The notes under the pieces are model-generated. The model made no database searches and was not told the DNA's origin. It worked only from the letters and a program-made list of their open reading frames with translations. 64,000 bases of DNA from Siphonodentalium dalli (Eukaryota; Mollusca; Scaphopoda; Gadilida; Siphonodentaliidae). The position numbers and the translations under genes were made by a program. The stretch spans positions 60,660,025-60,724,024 of the forward strand of contig CP136068.1 of NCBI GenBank assembly GCA_032622095.1, in the 5' to 3' direction. Each line of letters starts with the position of its first letter. The first letter of the stretch is position 1. Below are positions 1-13,060 of this stretch, in pieces.

Positions 1-3000
1 GGACAGGCAGCAACTCATATAATAGTGGACAGGGAGGAACTCATAAGAGAGGACAGGGAGGAACTAATATAAGAGTGGACAGGGAGGAACTAATGTAAGA
101 GTGGACAGGGAGGAACTAATATAAGAGTGGACAGGGAGGAACTAATATAAGAGTGGACAGGGAGGAACTAATATAAGAGTGGACAGGGAGGAACTCATAT
201 AAGAGTGGACAGGCTGGAACTCATAAGAGTGGACAGGCTGGAACTCATAAGAGTGGACAGGCAGGAACTCATATAAGAGTGTACAGGGAGGAACTCATAA
301 GAGTGGACATGGAGAAACTCATAAGAGTGGACAGGCTGGAACTCATATACGAGTGGACAGGCAGCAACTCATATAAGAGTGGACAGGGAGGAACTCATAT
401 AAGAGAGGACAGGGAGAAACTAATATATGAGTGTACAGGGAGGAACTAATATAAGAGTGGACAGGGAGGAACTCATATAAGAGTGGACAGGGAGGAACTC
501 ATATAAGAGTGGACAGGGAGGAACTCATATAAGAGTGGACAGGCAGGAACTCATATAAGAGTGGACAGGCAGGAACTCATATAAGAGTGGACAGGCAGGA
601 ACTCATATAGCAGTGTACAGGGAGGAACTCATAAGAGTTGACAGTGAGGAACTCATATCAGAGTGGACAGGGAAGAACTCATAAGAGTGGACAGGCAGGA
701 ACTCATATAAGAGTGGACAGGCAGGAACTCATATAAGAGTGGACAGGCAGGAACTCATATAGCAGTGTACAGGGAGGAACTCATAAGAGTTGACAGGGAG
801 GAACTCACATAAGAGTAGACAGGGAAGAACTCATATAAGAGTGGACATGCAGGAATTCATATAAGAGTGGACAGGGAGGAACTCATATAAGAGTGGACAG
901 GGAGAAACTCATAAGAGTGGACAGGGAGGAACTCATAAGAGTGGACATGGAGGAACTCATAAGAGTGGACAGGCAGGAACTCATATAAGAGTGGACAGGC
1001 TGGAACTCATATACGAGTGGACAGGCTGGAACTCATATACGAGTGGACAGGCAGCAACTCATATAATAGTGGACAGGGAGGAACTCATAAGAGAGGACAG
1101 GGAGGAACTAATATATGAGTGTACATGGAGGAACTAATATAAGAGTGGACAGGGAGGAACTAATATAAGAGTGGACAGGGAGGAACTAATATAAGAGTGG
1201 ACAGGGAGGAACTAATATAAGAGTGGATAGGGAGGAACTAATATAAGAGTGGACAGGGAGGAACTCATATAAGAGTGGACAGGTTGGAACTCATAAGAGT
1301 GGACAGGCTGGAACTCATAAGAGTGGACAGGCAGGAACTCATATAAGAGTGGACAGGGAGGAACTCATAAGAGTGGACATGGAGGAACTCATAAGAGTGG
1401 ACAGGCTGGAACTCATATACGAGTGGACAGGCGGCAACTCATATAAGAGTGGACAGGGAGGAACTCATATAAGAGAGGACAGGGAGGAATTAATATATGA
1501 GTGTACAGGGAGGAACTAATATAAGAGTGGACAGGGAGGAACTAATATAAGAGTGGACAGGGAGGAACTCATATAAGAGTGGACAGGGAGGAACTCATAT
1601 AAGAGTGGACAGGCAGCAACTCATATAAGAGTGGACAGGCAGGAACTCATAAGAGTGGACTGGGAGGAACTCATATAAAAGTGGACAGGCAGGAACACAT
1701 ATAAGAGTGGTCAGTGAGGAACTCATATTTGAGTGGACAGGGAGAAACTCATTAAAGAATGGACAGGGAGCAACTCATATAAGAGTGGACAAGGGGGAAC
1801 TCATATAAAAGTGGACAGGCAGGAACCCATATAAGAGTGGACAGGGAGGAACTCATATAAAGTGGACAGGGAGGAACTCATATAAGAGTGGACAGGCGGG
1901 AACTCATATAAGAGTGGACAGGCGGTAACTCATATAAGAGTGGACAGGCGGGAACTCATATAAGAGTGGACAGGGAGGAACTCAAAAGAGTGGACAGTGA
2001 GGAACTCATAAGAGTGGACATGGAGGAACTCATAAGAGTGGACAGGCAGGAACTCATATAAGAGTGGACAGGCAGGAACTCATATAAGAGTGGACAGGCT
2101 GGAACTCATATACGAGTGGACAGGCTGGAACTCATATACGAGTGGACAGGCAGCAACTCATATAATAGTGGACAGGGAGGAACTCATAAGAGAGGACAGG
2201 GAGGAACTAATATATGAGTGTACATGGAGGAACTAATATAAGAGTGGACAGGGAGGAACTAATATAAGAGTGGACAAGGAGGAACTAATATAAGAGTGGA
2301 CAGGGAGGAACTAATATAAGAGTGGACAGGGAGGAACTAATATAAGAGTGGACAGGGAGGAACTAATATAAGAGTGGACAGGGAGGAACTCGTATAAGAG
2401 TGGACAGGCTGGAACTCATAAGAGTGGACAGGCTGGAACTCATAAGAGTGGACAGGCAGGAACTCATATAAGAGTGGACAGGGAGAAACTCATAAGAGTG
2501 GATATGGAGGAACTCATAAGAGTGGACAGGCTGGAACTCATATACGAGTGGACAGGCAGGAACTCATATAAGAGTGGTCAGGGAGGAACTCATATAAGAG
2601 TGGACATGGAGAAACTCATATAAGAGTGGACAGGGAGGAACTCATAAGAGTGGACTGGGAGGAACTCATATAAGAGTGGACAGGCAGGAACACATATAAG
2701 AGTGGTCAGGGAGGAACTCATATTTGAGTGGACAGGGAGAAACTCATTAAAGAATGGACAGGGAGCAACTCATATAAGAGTGGACAAGGGGGAACTCATA
2801 TAAGAGTGGACAGGCAGGAACCCATATAAGAGTGGACAGGGAGGAACTCATATAAAGTGGACAGGGAGGAACTCATATAAGAGTGGACAGGGAGGAACTC
2901 ATATAAAAGTGGACAGGCTGGAACTCATATAAGAGTGGACAGGCAGGAACTCATAAGAGTGGACAGGGAGGAACTCATAAGAGTGGACAGTGAGGAACTC

Positions 3001-3205
3001 ATAAGAGTGGACATGGAGGAACTCATAAGAGTGGACAGGCAGGAACTCATATAAGAGTGGACAGGCAGGAACTCATATAAGAGTGGACAGGCTGGAACTC
3101 ATATACGAGTGGACAGGCTGGAACTCATATACGAGTGGACAGGCAGCAACTCATATAATAGTGGACAGGGAGGAACTCATAAGAGAGGACAGGGAGTAAC
3201 TAATA

Positions 3206-6200
3206 TATGAGTGTACATGGAGGAACTAATATAAGAGTGGACAGGGAGGAACTAATATAAGATTGGACAGGGAGGAACTAATATAAGAGTGGACAGGGAG
3301 GAACTAATATAAGATTGGACAGGGAGGAACTAATATAAGAGTGGACAGGGAGGAACTAATATAAGAGTGAACAGGGAGGAACTAATATAAGAGTGGACAG
3401 GGAGGAACTCATATAAGAGTGGACAGGCTGGAACTCATAAGAGTGGACAGGCTGGAACTCATAAGAGTGGACAGGCAGGAACTCATATAAGAGTGGACAG
3501 GGAGGAACTCATAAGAGTGGACATGTAGAAACTCATAAGAGTGGACAGGCTGGAACTCATATACGAGTGGACAGGCAGCAACTCATATAAGAGTGGACAG
3601 GGAGGAACTCATATAAGAGAGGACAGGGAGAAACTAATATATGAGTGTACAGGGAGGAACTAATATAAGAGTGGACAGGGAGGAACTCATATAAGAGTGG
3701 ACAGGGAGGAACTCATATAAGAGTGGACAGGGAGGAACTCATATAAGAGTGGACAGGCAGGAACTCATATAAGAGTGGACAGGCAGGAACTCATATAAGA
3801 GTGGACAGGCAGGAACTCATATAGCAGTGTACAGGGAGGAACTCATAAGAGTTGACAGTGAGGAACTCATATCAGAGTGGACAGGGAAGAACTCATATAA
3901 GAGTGGACATGCAGGAACTCATATAAGAGTGGACAGGCAGGAACTCATATAAGAGTGGACAGGCAGGAACTCATATAAGAGTGGACAGGCAGGAACTCAT
4001 ATAGCAGTGTACAGGGAGGAACTCATAAGAGTTGACAGGGAGGAACTCACATAAGAGTAGACAGGGAAGAACTCATATAAGAGTGGACATGCAGGAATTC
4101 ATAGAAGAGTGGACAGGGAGGAACTCATATAAGAGTGGACAGGGAGAAACTCATAAGAGTGGACAGGGAGGAACTCATAAGAGTGGACATGGAGGAACTC
4201 ATAAGAGTGGACAGGCAGGAACTCATATAAGAGTGGACAGGCTGGAACTCATATACGAGTGGACAGGCTGGAACTCATATACGAGTGGACAGGCAGCAAC
4301 TCATATAATAGTGGACAGGGAGGAACTCATAAGAGAGGACAGGGAGTAACTAATATATGAGTGTATATGGAGGAACTAATATAAGAGTGGACAGGGAGGA
4401 ACTAATATAAGAGTGGACAGGGAGGAACTAATATAAGAGTGGACAGGGAGGAACTAATATAAGAGTGGATAGGGAGGAACTAATATAAGAGTGGACAGGG
4501 AGGAACTCATATAAGAGTGGGACAGGTTGGAACTCATAAGAGTGGACAGGCTGGAACTCATAAGAGTGGACAGGCAGGAACTCATATAAGAGTGGACAGG
4601 GAGGAACTCATAAGAGTGGACATGGAGGAACTCATAAGAGTGGACAGGCTGGAACTCATATACGAGTGGACAGGCAGCAACTCATATAAGAGTGGACAGG
4701 GAGGAACTCATATAAGAGAGGACAGGGAGGAATTAATATATGAGTGTACAGGGAGGAACTAATATAAGAGTGGACAGGGAGGAACTAATATAAGAGTGAA
4801 CAGGGAGGAACTCATATAAGAGTAGACAGGGAGGAACTCATATAAGAGTGGACAGGCAGCAACTCATATAAGAGTGGACAGGCAGGAACTCATAAGAGTG
4901 GACTGGGAGGAACTCATATAAAAGTGGACAGGCAGGAACACATATAAGAGTGGTCAGTGAGGAACTCATATTTGAGTGGACAGGGAGAAACTCATTAAAG
5001 AATGGACAGGGAGCAACTCATATAAGAGTGGACAAGGGGGAACTCATATAAGAGTGGACAGACAGGAACCCATATAAGAGTGGACAGGGAGGAACTCATA
5101 TAAAGTGGACAGGGAGGAACTCATATAAGAGTGGACAGGAGGGAACTCATATAAGAGTGGACAGGCGGGAACTCATATAAGAGTGGACAGGCAGGGACTC
5201 ATATAAGAGTGGACAGGGAGGAACTCATAAGAGTGGACAGTGAGGAACTCATAAGAGTTGACATGGAGGAACTCATAAGAGTGGACAGGCAGGAACTCAT
5301 ATAAGAGTGGACAGGCAGGAACTCATAACAGTGGACAGGCTGGAACTCATAAGAGTGGACAGGCAGGAACTCATATACGAGTGGACAGGCAGCAACTCAT
5401 ATAATAGTGGACAGGGAGGAACTCATAAGAGAGGACAGGGAGGAACTAATATATGAGTGTACATGGAGGAACTAATATAAGAGTGGACAGGGAGGAACTA
5501 ATATAAGAGTGGACAGGGAGGCACTAATATAAGAGTGGACAGGGAGGAACTAATATAAGAGTGGACAGGGAGGAACTAATATAAGAGTGGACAGGGAGGA
5601 ACTCGTATAAGAGTGGACAGGCTGGAACTCATAACAGTGGACAGGCTGGAACTCATAAGAGTGGACAGGCAGGAACTCATATAAGAGTGGACAGGCTGGA
5701 ACTCATATACGAGTGGACAGGCAGCAACTCATATAAGAGTGGACAGGGAGGAACTCATATAAGAGAGGACAGGGAGAAACTAATATATGAGTGTACAGGG
5801 AGGAACTAATATAAGAGTGGACAGGGAGGAACTCATATAAGAGTGGACAGGGAGAAACTCATATAAGAGTGGACAGGGAGGAACCCATATAAGAGTGGAC
5901 AGGGAGAAACTCATATAAGAGTGGACAGGCAGGAACTCATATAAGAGTGGACAGGCAGGAACTCATATAGCAGTGTTCAGGGAGGAACTCATAAGAGTTG
6001 ACAGTGAGGAACTCATATAAGAGTGGACAGGGAAGAACTCATATAAGAGTGGACATGCAGGAACTCATATAAGAGTGGACAGGCAGGAACTCATATAAGA
6101 GTGGACATGCAGGAACTCATATAAGAGTGGACAGGCAGGAACTCATATAAGAGTGGACAGGCAGGAACTCATATAGCAGTGTACAGGGAGGAACTCATAA

Positions 6201-9200
6201 GAGTTGACAGGGAGGAACTCATATAAGATGGACAGGGAAGAACTCATATAAGAGTGGACATGCAGGAATTCATATAAGAGTGGACAGGGAACTCATATAA
6301 GAGTGGACAGGGAGGAACTCATAAGAGTGGACAGGGAGGAACTCATAAGAGTGGACATGGAGGAACTCATAAGAGTGGACAGGCAGGAACTCATATAAGA
6401 GTGGACAGGCTGGAACTCATAAACGAGTGGACAGGCTGGAACTCATATACGAGTGGACAGGCAGCAACTCATATAATAGTGGACAGGGAGGAACTCATAA
6501 GAGAGGACAGGGAGGAACTAATATATGAGTGTACATGGAGGAACTAATATAAGAGTGGACAGGGAGGAACTAATATAAGAGTGGACAGGGAGGAACTAAT
6601 ATAAGAGTGGACAGGGAGGAACTAATATAAGAGTGGATAGGGAGGAACTAATATAAGAGTGGACAGGGAGGAACTCATATAGGAGTGGACAGTCTGGAAC
6701 TCATAAGAGTGGACAGGCTGGAACACATAAGAGTGGACAGGCAGGAACTCATATAAGAGTGGACAGGGAGGAACTCATAAGAGTGGACATGGAGGAACTC
6801 ATAAGAGTGGACAGGCTGGAACTCATATACGAGTGGACAGGCAGCAACTCATATAAGAGTGGACAGGGAGAAACTCATATAAGAGAGGACAGGGAGGAAT
6901 TAATATATGAGTGTACAGGGAGGAACTAATATAAGAGTGGACAGGGAGGAACTAATATATGAGTGTACATGGAGGAACTAATATAAGAGTGGACAGGGAG
7001 GAACTAATATAAGATTGGACAGGGAGGAACTAATATAAGAGTGGACAGGGAGGAACTAATATAAGATTGGACAGGGAGGAACTAATATAAGAGTGGACAG
7101 GGAGGAACTAATATAAGAGTGAACAGGGAGGAACTAATATAAGAGTGGACAGGGAGGAACTCATATAAGAGTGGACAGGCTGGAACTCATAAGAGTGGAC
7201 AGGCTGGAACTCATAAGAGTGGACAGGCAGGAACTCATATAAGAGTGGACAGGGAGGAACTCATAAGAGTGGACATGTAGAAACTCATAAGAGTGGACAG
7301 GCTGGAACTCATATACGAGTGGACAGGCAGCAACTCATATAAGAGTGGACAGGGAGGAACTCATATAAGAGAGGACAGGGAGAAACTAATATATGAGTGT
7401 ACAGGGAGGAACTAATATAAGAGTGGACAGGGAGGAACTCATATAAGAGTGGACAGGGAGGAACTCATATAAGAGTGGACAGGGAGGAACTCATATAAGA
7501 GTGGACAGGCAGGAACTCATATAAGAGTGGACAGGCAGGAACTCATATAAGAGTGGACAGGCAGGAACTCATATAGCAGTGTACAGGGAGGAACTCATAA
7601 GAGTTGACAGTGAGGAACTCATATCAGAGTGGACAGGGAAGAACTCATATAAGAGTGGACATGCAGGAACTCATATAAGAGTGGACAGGCAGGAACTCAT
7701 ATAAGAGTGGACAGGCAGGAACTCATATAAGAGTGGACAGGCAGGAACTCATATAGCAGTGTACAGGGAGGAACTCATAAGAGTTGACAGGGAGGAACTC
7801 ACATAAGAGTAGACAGGGAAGAACTCATATAAGAGTGGACATGCAGGAATTCATATAAGAGTGGACAGGGAGGAACTCATATAAGAGTGGACAGGGAGAA
7901 ACTCATAAGAGTGGACAGGGAGGAACTCATAAGAGTGGACATGGAGGAACTCATAAGAGTGGACAGGCAGGAACTCATATAAGAGTGGACAGGCTGGAAC
8001 TCATATACGAGTGGACAGGCTGGAACTCATATACGAGTGGACAGGCAGCAACTCATATAATAGTGGACAGGGAGGAACTCATAAGAGAGGACAGGGAGTA
8101 ACTAATATATGAGTGTACATGGAGGAACTAATATAAGAGTGGACAGGGAGGAACTAATATAAGAGTGGACAGGGAGGAACTAATATAAGAGTGGACAGGG
8201 AGGAACTAATATAAGAGTGGATAGGGAGGAACTAATATAAGAGTGGACAGGGAGGAACTCATATAAGAGTGGACAGGTTGGAACTCATAAGAGTGGACAG
8301 GCTGGAACTCATAAGAGTGGACAGGCAGGAACTCATATAAGAGTGGACAGGGAGGAACTCATAAGAGTGGACATGGAGGAACTCATAAGAGTGGACAGGC
8401 TGGAACTCATATACGAGTGGACAGGCAGCAACTCATATAAGAGTGGACAGGGAGGAACTCATATAAGAGAGGACAGGGAGGAATTAATATATGAGTGTAC
8501 AGGGAGGAACTAATATAAGAGTGGACAGGGAGGAACTAATATAAGAGTGAACAGGGAGGAACTCATATAAGAGTAGACAGGGAGGAACTCATATAAGAGT
8601 GGACAGGCAGCAACTCATATAAGAGTGGACAGGCAGGAACTCATAAGAGTGGACTGGGAGGAACTCATATAAAAGTGGACAGGCAGGAACACATATAAGA
8701 GTGGTCAGTGAGGAACTCATATTTGAGTGGACAGGGAGAAACTCATTAAAGAATGGACAGGGAGCAACTCATATAAGAGTGGACAAGGGGGAACTCATAT
8801 AAGAGTGGACAGACAGGAACCCATATAAGAGTGGACAGGGAGGAACTCATATAAAGTGGACAGGGAGGAACTCATATAAGAGTGGACAGGAGGGAACTCA
8901 TATAAGAGTGGACAGGCGGGAACTCATATAAGAGTGGACAGGCAGGGACTCATATAAGAGTGGACAGGGAGGAACTCATAAGAGTGGACAGTGAGGAACT
9001 CATAAGAGTTGACATGGAGGAACTCATAAGAGTGGACAGGCAGGAACTCATATAAGAGTGGACAGGCAGGAACTCATAACAGTGGACAGGCTGGAACTCA
9101 TAAGAGTGGACAGGCAGGAACTCATATACGAGTGGACAGGCAGCAACTCATATAATAGTGGACAGGGAGGAACTCATAAGAGAGGACAGGGAGGAACTAA

Positions 9201-10708
9201 TATATGAGTGTACATGGAGGAACTAATATAAGAGTGGACAGGGAGGAACTAATATAAGAGTGGACAGGGAGGCACTAATATAAGAGTGGACAGGGAGGAA
9301 CTAATATAAGAGTGGACAGGGAGGAACTAATATAAGAGTGGACAGGGAGGAACTCGTATAAGAGTGGACAGGCTGGAACTCATAACAGTGGACAGGCTGG
9401 AACTCATAAGAGTGGACAGGCAGGAACTCATATAAGAGTGGACAGGCTGGAACTCATATACGAGTGGACAGGCAGCAACTCATATAAGAGTGGACAGGGA
9501 GGAACTCATATAAGAGAGGACAGGGAGAAACTAATATATGAGTGTACAGGGAGGAACTAATATAAGAGTGGACAGGGAGGAACTCATATAAGAGTGGACA
9601 GGGAGGAACTCATATAAGAGTGGACAGGGAGGAACTCATATAAGAGTGGACAGGGAGAAACTCATATAAGAGTGGACAGGGAGGAACCCATATAAGAGTG
9701 GACAGGCAGGAACTCATATAAGAGTGGACAGGCAGGAACTCATATAAGAGTGGACAGGCAGGAACTCATATAGCAGTGTTCAGGGAGGAACTCATAAGAG
9801 TTGACAGTGAGGAACTCATATAAGAGTGGACAGGGAAGAACTCATATAAGAGTGGACATGCAGGAACTCATATAAGAGTGGACAGGCAGGAACTCATATA
9901 AGAGTGGACAGGCAGGAACTCATATAGCAGTGTACAGGGAGGAACTCATAAGAGTTGACAGGGAGGAACTCATATAAGATGGACAGGGAAGAACTCATAT
10001 AAGAGTGGACATGCAGGAATTCATATAAGAGTGGACAGGGAACTCATATAAGAGTGGACAGGGAGGAACTCATAAGAGTGGACAGGGAGGAACTCATAAG
10101 AGTGGACATGGAGGAACTCATAAGAGTGGACAGGCAGGAACTCATATAAGAGTGGACAGGCTGGAACTCATAAACGAGTGGACAGGCTGGAACTCATATA
10201 CGAGTGGACAGGCAGCAACTCATATAATAGTGGACAGGGAGGAACTCATAAGAGAGGACAGGGAGGAACTAATATATGAGTGTACATGGAGGAACTAATA
10301 TAAGAGTGGACAGGGAGGAACTAATATAAGAGTGGACAGGGAGGAACTAATATAAGAGTGGACAGGGAGGAACTAATATAAGAGTGGATAGGGAGGAACT
10401 AATATAAGAGTGGACAGGGAGGAACTCATATAGGAGTGGACAGTCTGGAACTCATAAGAGTGGACAGGCTGGAACACATAAGAGTGGACAGGCAGGAACT
10501 CATATAAGAGTGGACAGGGAGGAACTCATAAGAGTGGACATGGAGGAACTCATAAGAGTGGACAGGCTGGAACTCATATACGAGTGGACAGGCAGCAACT
10601 CATATAAGAGTGGACAGGGAGAAACTCATATAAGAGAGGACAGGGAGGAATTAATATATGAGTGTACAGGGAGGAACTAATATAAGAGTGGACAGGGAGG
10701 AACTAATA
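3206..10708 (+). repeat. Tandem duplication of a 3.75-kb satellite segment
   Basis: Two adjacent copies, about 3,206-6,957 and 6,958-10,708. Private variants recur at an offset of 3,752 bp: a GTGTACATGG monomer at 3,211 and 6,963, and a GTTGACAGGG monomer at 4,031 and 7,783. After an extra G near 4,519 in the first copy the offset becomes 3,751; for example, the CATTAAAGAATGG monomer sits at 4,993 and 8,744. The copies also differ by local gain and loss of whole monomers near 5.8-6.1 kb and 9.6-9.9 kb. The junction near 6,958 joins a TAATAT end directly to ATGAGTGTACATGG, as expected of an unequal-exchange product. Confidence 0.85.
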
Positions 10709-12329
10709 TAAGAGTGGACAGGGAGGAACTCATATAAGAGTGGACAGGGAGGAACTCATATAAGAGTGGACAGGCAGCAACTCATATAAGAGTGGACAGG
10801 CAGGATCTCATATAACAGTGGACAGGGAGGAACTCATATAAGAGAGGACAGGGAGAAACTAATATATGAGTGTACAGGGAGGAACTAATATAAGAGTGGA
10901 CAGGGAGGAACTCATATAAGAGTGGACAGGGAGGAACTCATATAAGAGTGGACAGGGAGGAACTCATATAAGAGTGGACAGGCAGGAACTCATATAAGAG
11001 TGGACAGGCAGGAACTCATATAGCAGTGTACAGGGAGGAACTCATAAGAGTTGACAGTGAGGAACTCATATCAGAGTGGACAGGGAAGAACTCATATAAG
11101 AGTGGACATGCAGGAACTCATATAAGAGTGGACAGGCAGGAACTCATATAAGAGTGGACAGGCAGGAACTCATATAGCAGTGTACAGGGAGGAACTCATA
11201 AGAGTTGACAGGGAGGAACTCACATAAGAGTAGACAGGGAAGAACTCATATAAGAGTGGACATGCAGGAATTCATATAAGAGTGGACAGGGAGGAACTCA
11301 TATAAGAGTGGACAGGGAGAAACTCATAAGAGTGGACAGGGAGGAACTCATAAGAGTGGACATGGATGAACTCATAAGAGTGGACAGGCAGGAACTCATA
11401 TAAGAGTGGACAGGCTGGAACTCATATACGAGTGGACAGGCTGGAACTCATATACGAGTGGACAGGCAGCAACTCATATAATAGTGGACAGGGAGGAACT
11501 CATAAGAGAGGACAGGGAGGAACTAATATATGAGTGTACATGGAGGAACTAATATAAGAGTGGACAGGGAGGAACTAATATAAGAGTGGACAGGGAGGAA
11601 CTAATATAAGAGTGGACAGGGAGGAACTCATATAAGAGTGGACAGGCTGGAACTCATAAGAGTGGACAGGCTGGAACTCATAAGAGTGGACAGGCAGGAA
11701 CTCATATAAGAGTGTACAGGGAGGAACTCATAAGAGTGGACATGGAGAAACTCATAAGAGTGGACAGGCTGGAACTCATATACGAGTGGACAGGCAGCAA
11801 CTCATATAAGAGTGGACAGGGAGGAACTCATATAATAGAGGACAGGGAGAAACTAATATATGAGTGTACAGGGAGGAACTAATATAAGAGTGGACAGGGA
11901 GGAACTCATATAAGAGTGGACAGGGAGGAACTCATATAAGAGTGGACAGGGAGGAACTCATATAAGAGTGGACAGGCAGGAACTAGTATAAGAGTGGACA
12001 GGGAGGAACTCATATAAGAGTGGACAGACTGGAACTCATAAGAGTGGACAGGCTGGAACTCATATACGAGTGGACAGGCAGCAACTCATATAAGAGTGGA
12101 CAGGGAGGAACTCATATAAGAGAGGACAGGGAGAAACTAATATATGAGTGTACAGGGAGGAACTAATATAAGAGTGGACAGGGAGGAACTCATATAAGAG
12201 TGGACAGGGAGGAACTCATATAAGAGTGGACAGGGAGGAACTCATATAAGAGTGGACAGGCAGGAACTAGTATAAGAGTGGACAGGCAGGAACTCATATA
12301 AGAGTGGACTGGGAGGAACTCATATAAGA

Positions 12330-13060
12330 GTGGAAAATGAGGAACTCATATAAGAGTGGAAAATGAGGAACTCATATAAGAGTGGACAGACTGGAACTCA
12401 TATAATAGTGGACAGGCAGCAACTCATATTCGAGTGGACAATGGGGAACTCACATATTCGAGTGGACAATGGGGAACTCACAAGAGTGGACAGGGGGGAA
12501 TTCATATACGAGTGGACAGGCAGCAACTCATATAAGAGTGGACAATGAGGGACTCATATAAGAGTGGACAATGAGGAACTCATATAAGAGTGGACTGTGA
12601 GGAACTCATATAAGAGTGGCCAGGGATGAACTCATATAAGAGTGGACAAGGAGGAATTCATATAAGAGTGGACAGGCAGGAAGTCATATAAGAGTGGACA
12701 GGGAGGAACTCATATAAGAGTGGACAAGGATGAATTCATATAAGAGTGGACATGCAGCAACTCATATAAGAGTGGACAGTCAGCAACTCATATAAGAGTG
12801 GACAGGGAGGAACTCATATAAGAGTGGACATGGATGAACTCATATACTAGTGGCAGGCAGCAACTCATATAAGAGTGGACAGGGAGGAACTCATATAAGA
12901 GTGGACATGGATGAACTCATATAAGAGTGGCAGGCAGCAACTCATATAAGAGTGGACAGGGAGGAACTCATATAAGGGTGGACATGGAGGAACTCATATA
13001 AGAGTGGACATGGAGGAACTCATATAAGAGTGGACAGGGGAAACTCATATAAGAGTGGAC
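12330..13060 (+). repeat. Diverged monomer block inside the satellite
   Basis: Monomers here depart from the higher-order pattern: GGAAAATGAGG, GGACAATGGGG, TTCGAGTGG and GGACATGGATG variants follow one another with no long period. A very similar string of variants, in the same order, occurs at about 46,050-46,560 near the right edge of the array. It may be an older part of the array, or an internal copy of the array edge brought in by a large duplication. No gene seen. Confidence 0.75.

Noticed and set aside
4032-4762. Open frames of 81-105 codons in the satellite with repeated GGTHKSGQ/REELIRVD peptides
   Set aside because: They are translations of the monomer. The reading frame changes with each 26-mer, stops are built in, and similar frames appear wherever a run of 24-mers keeps phase.
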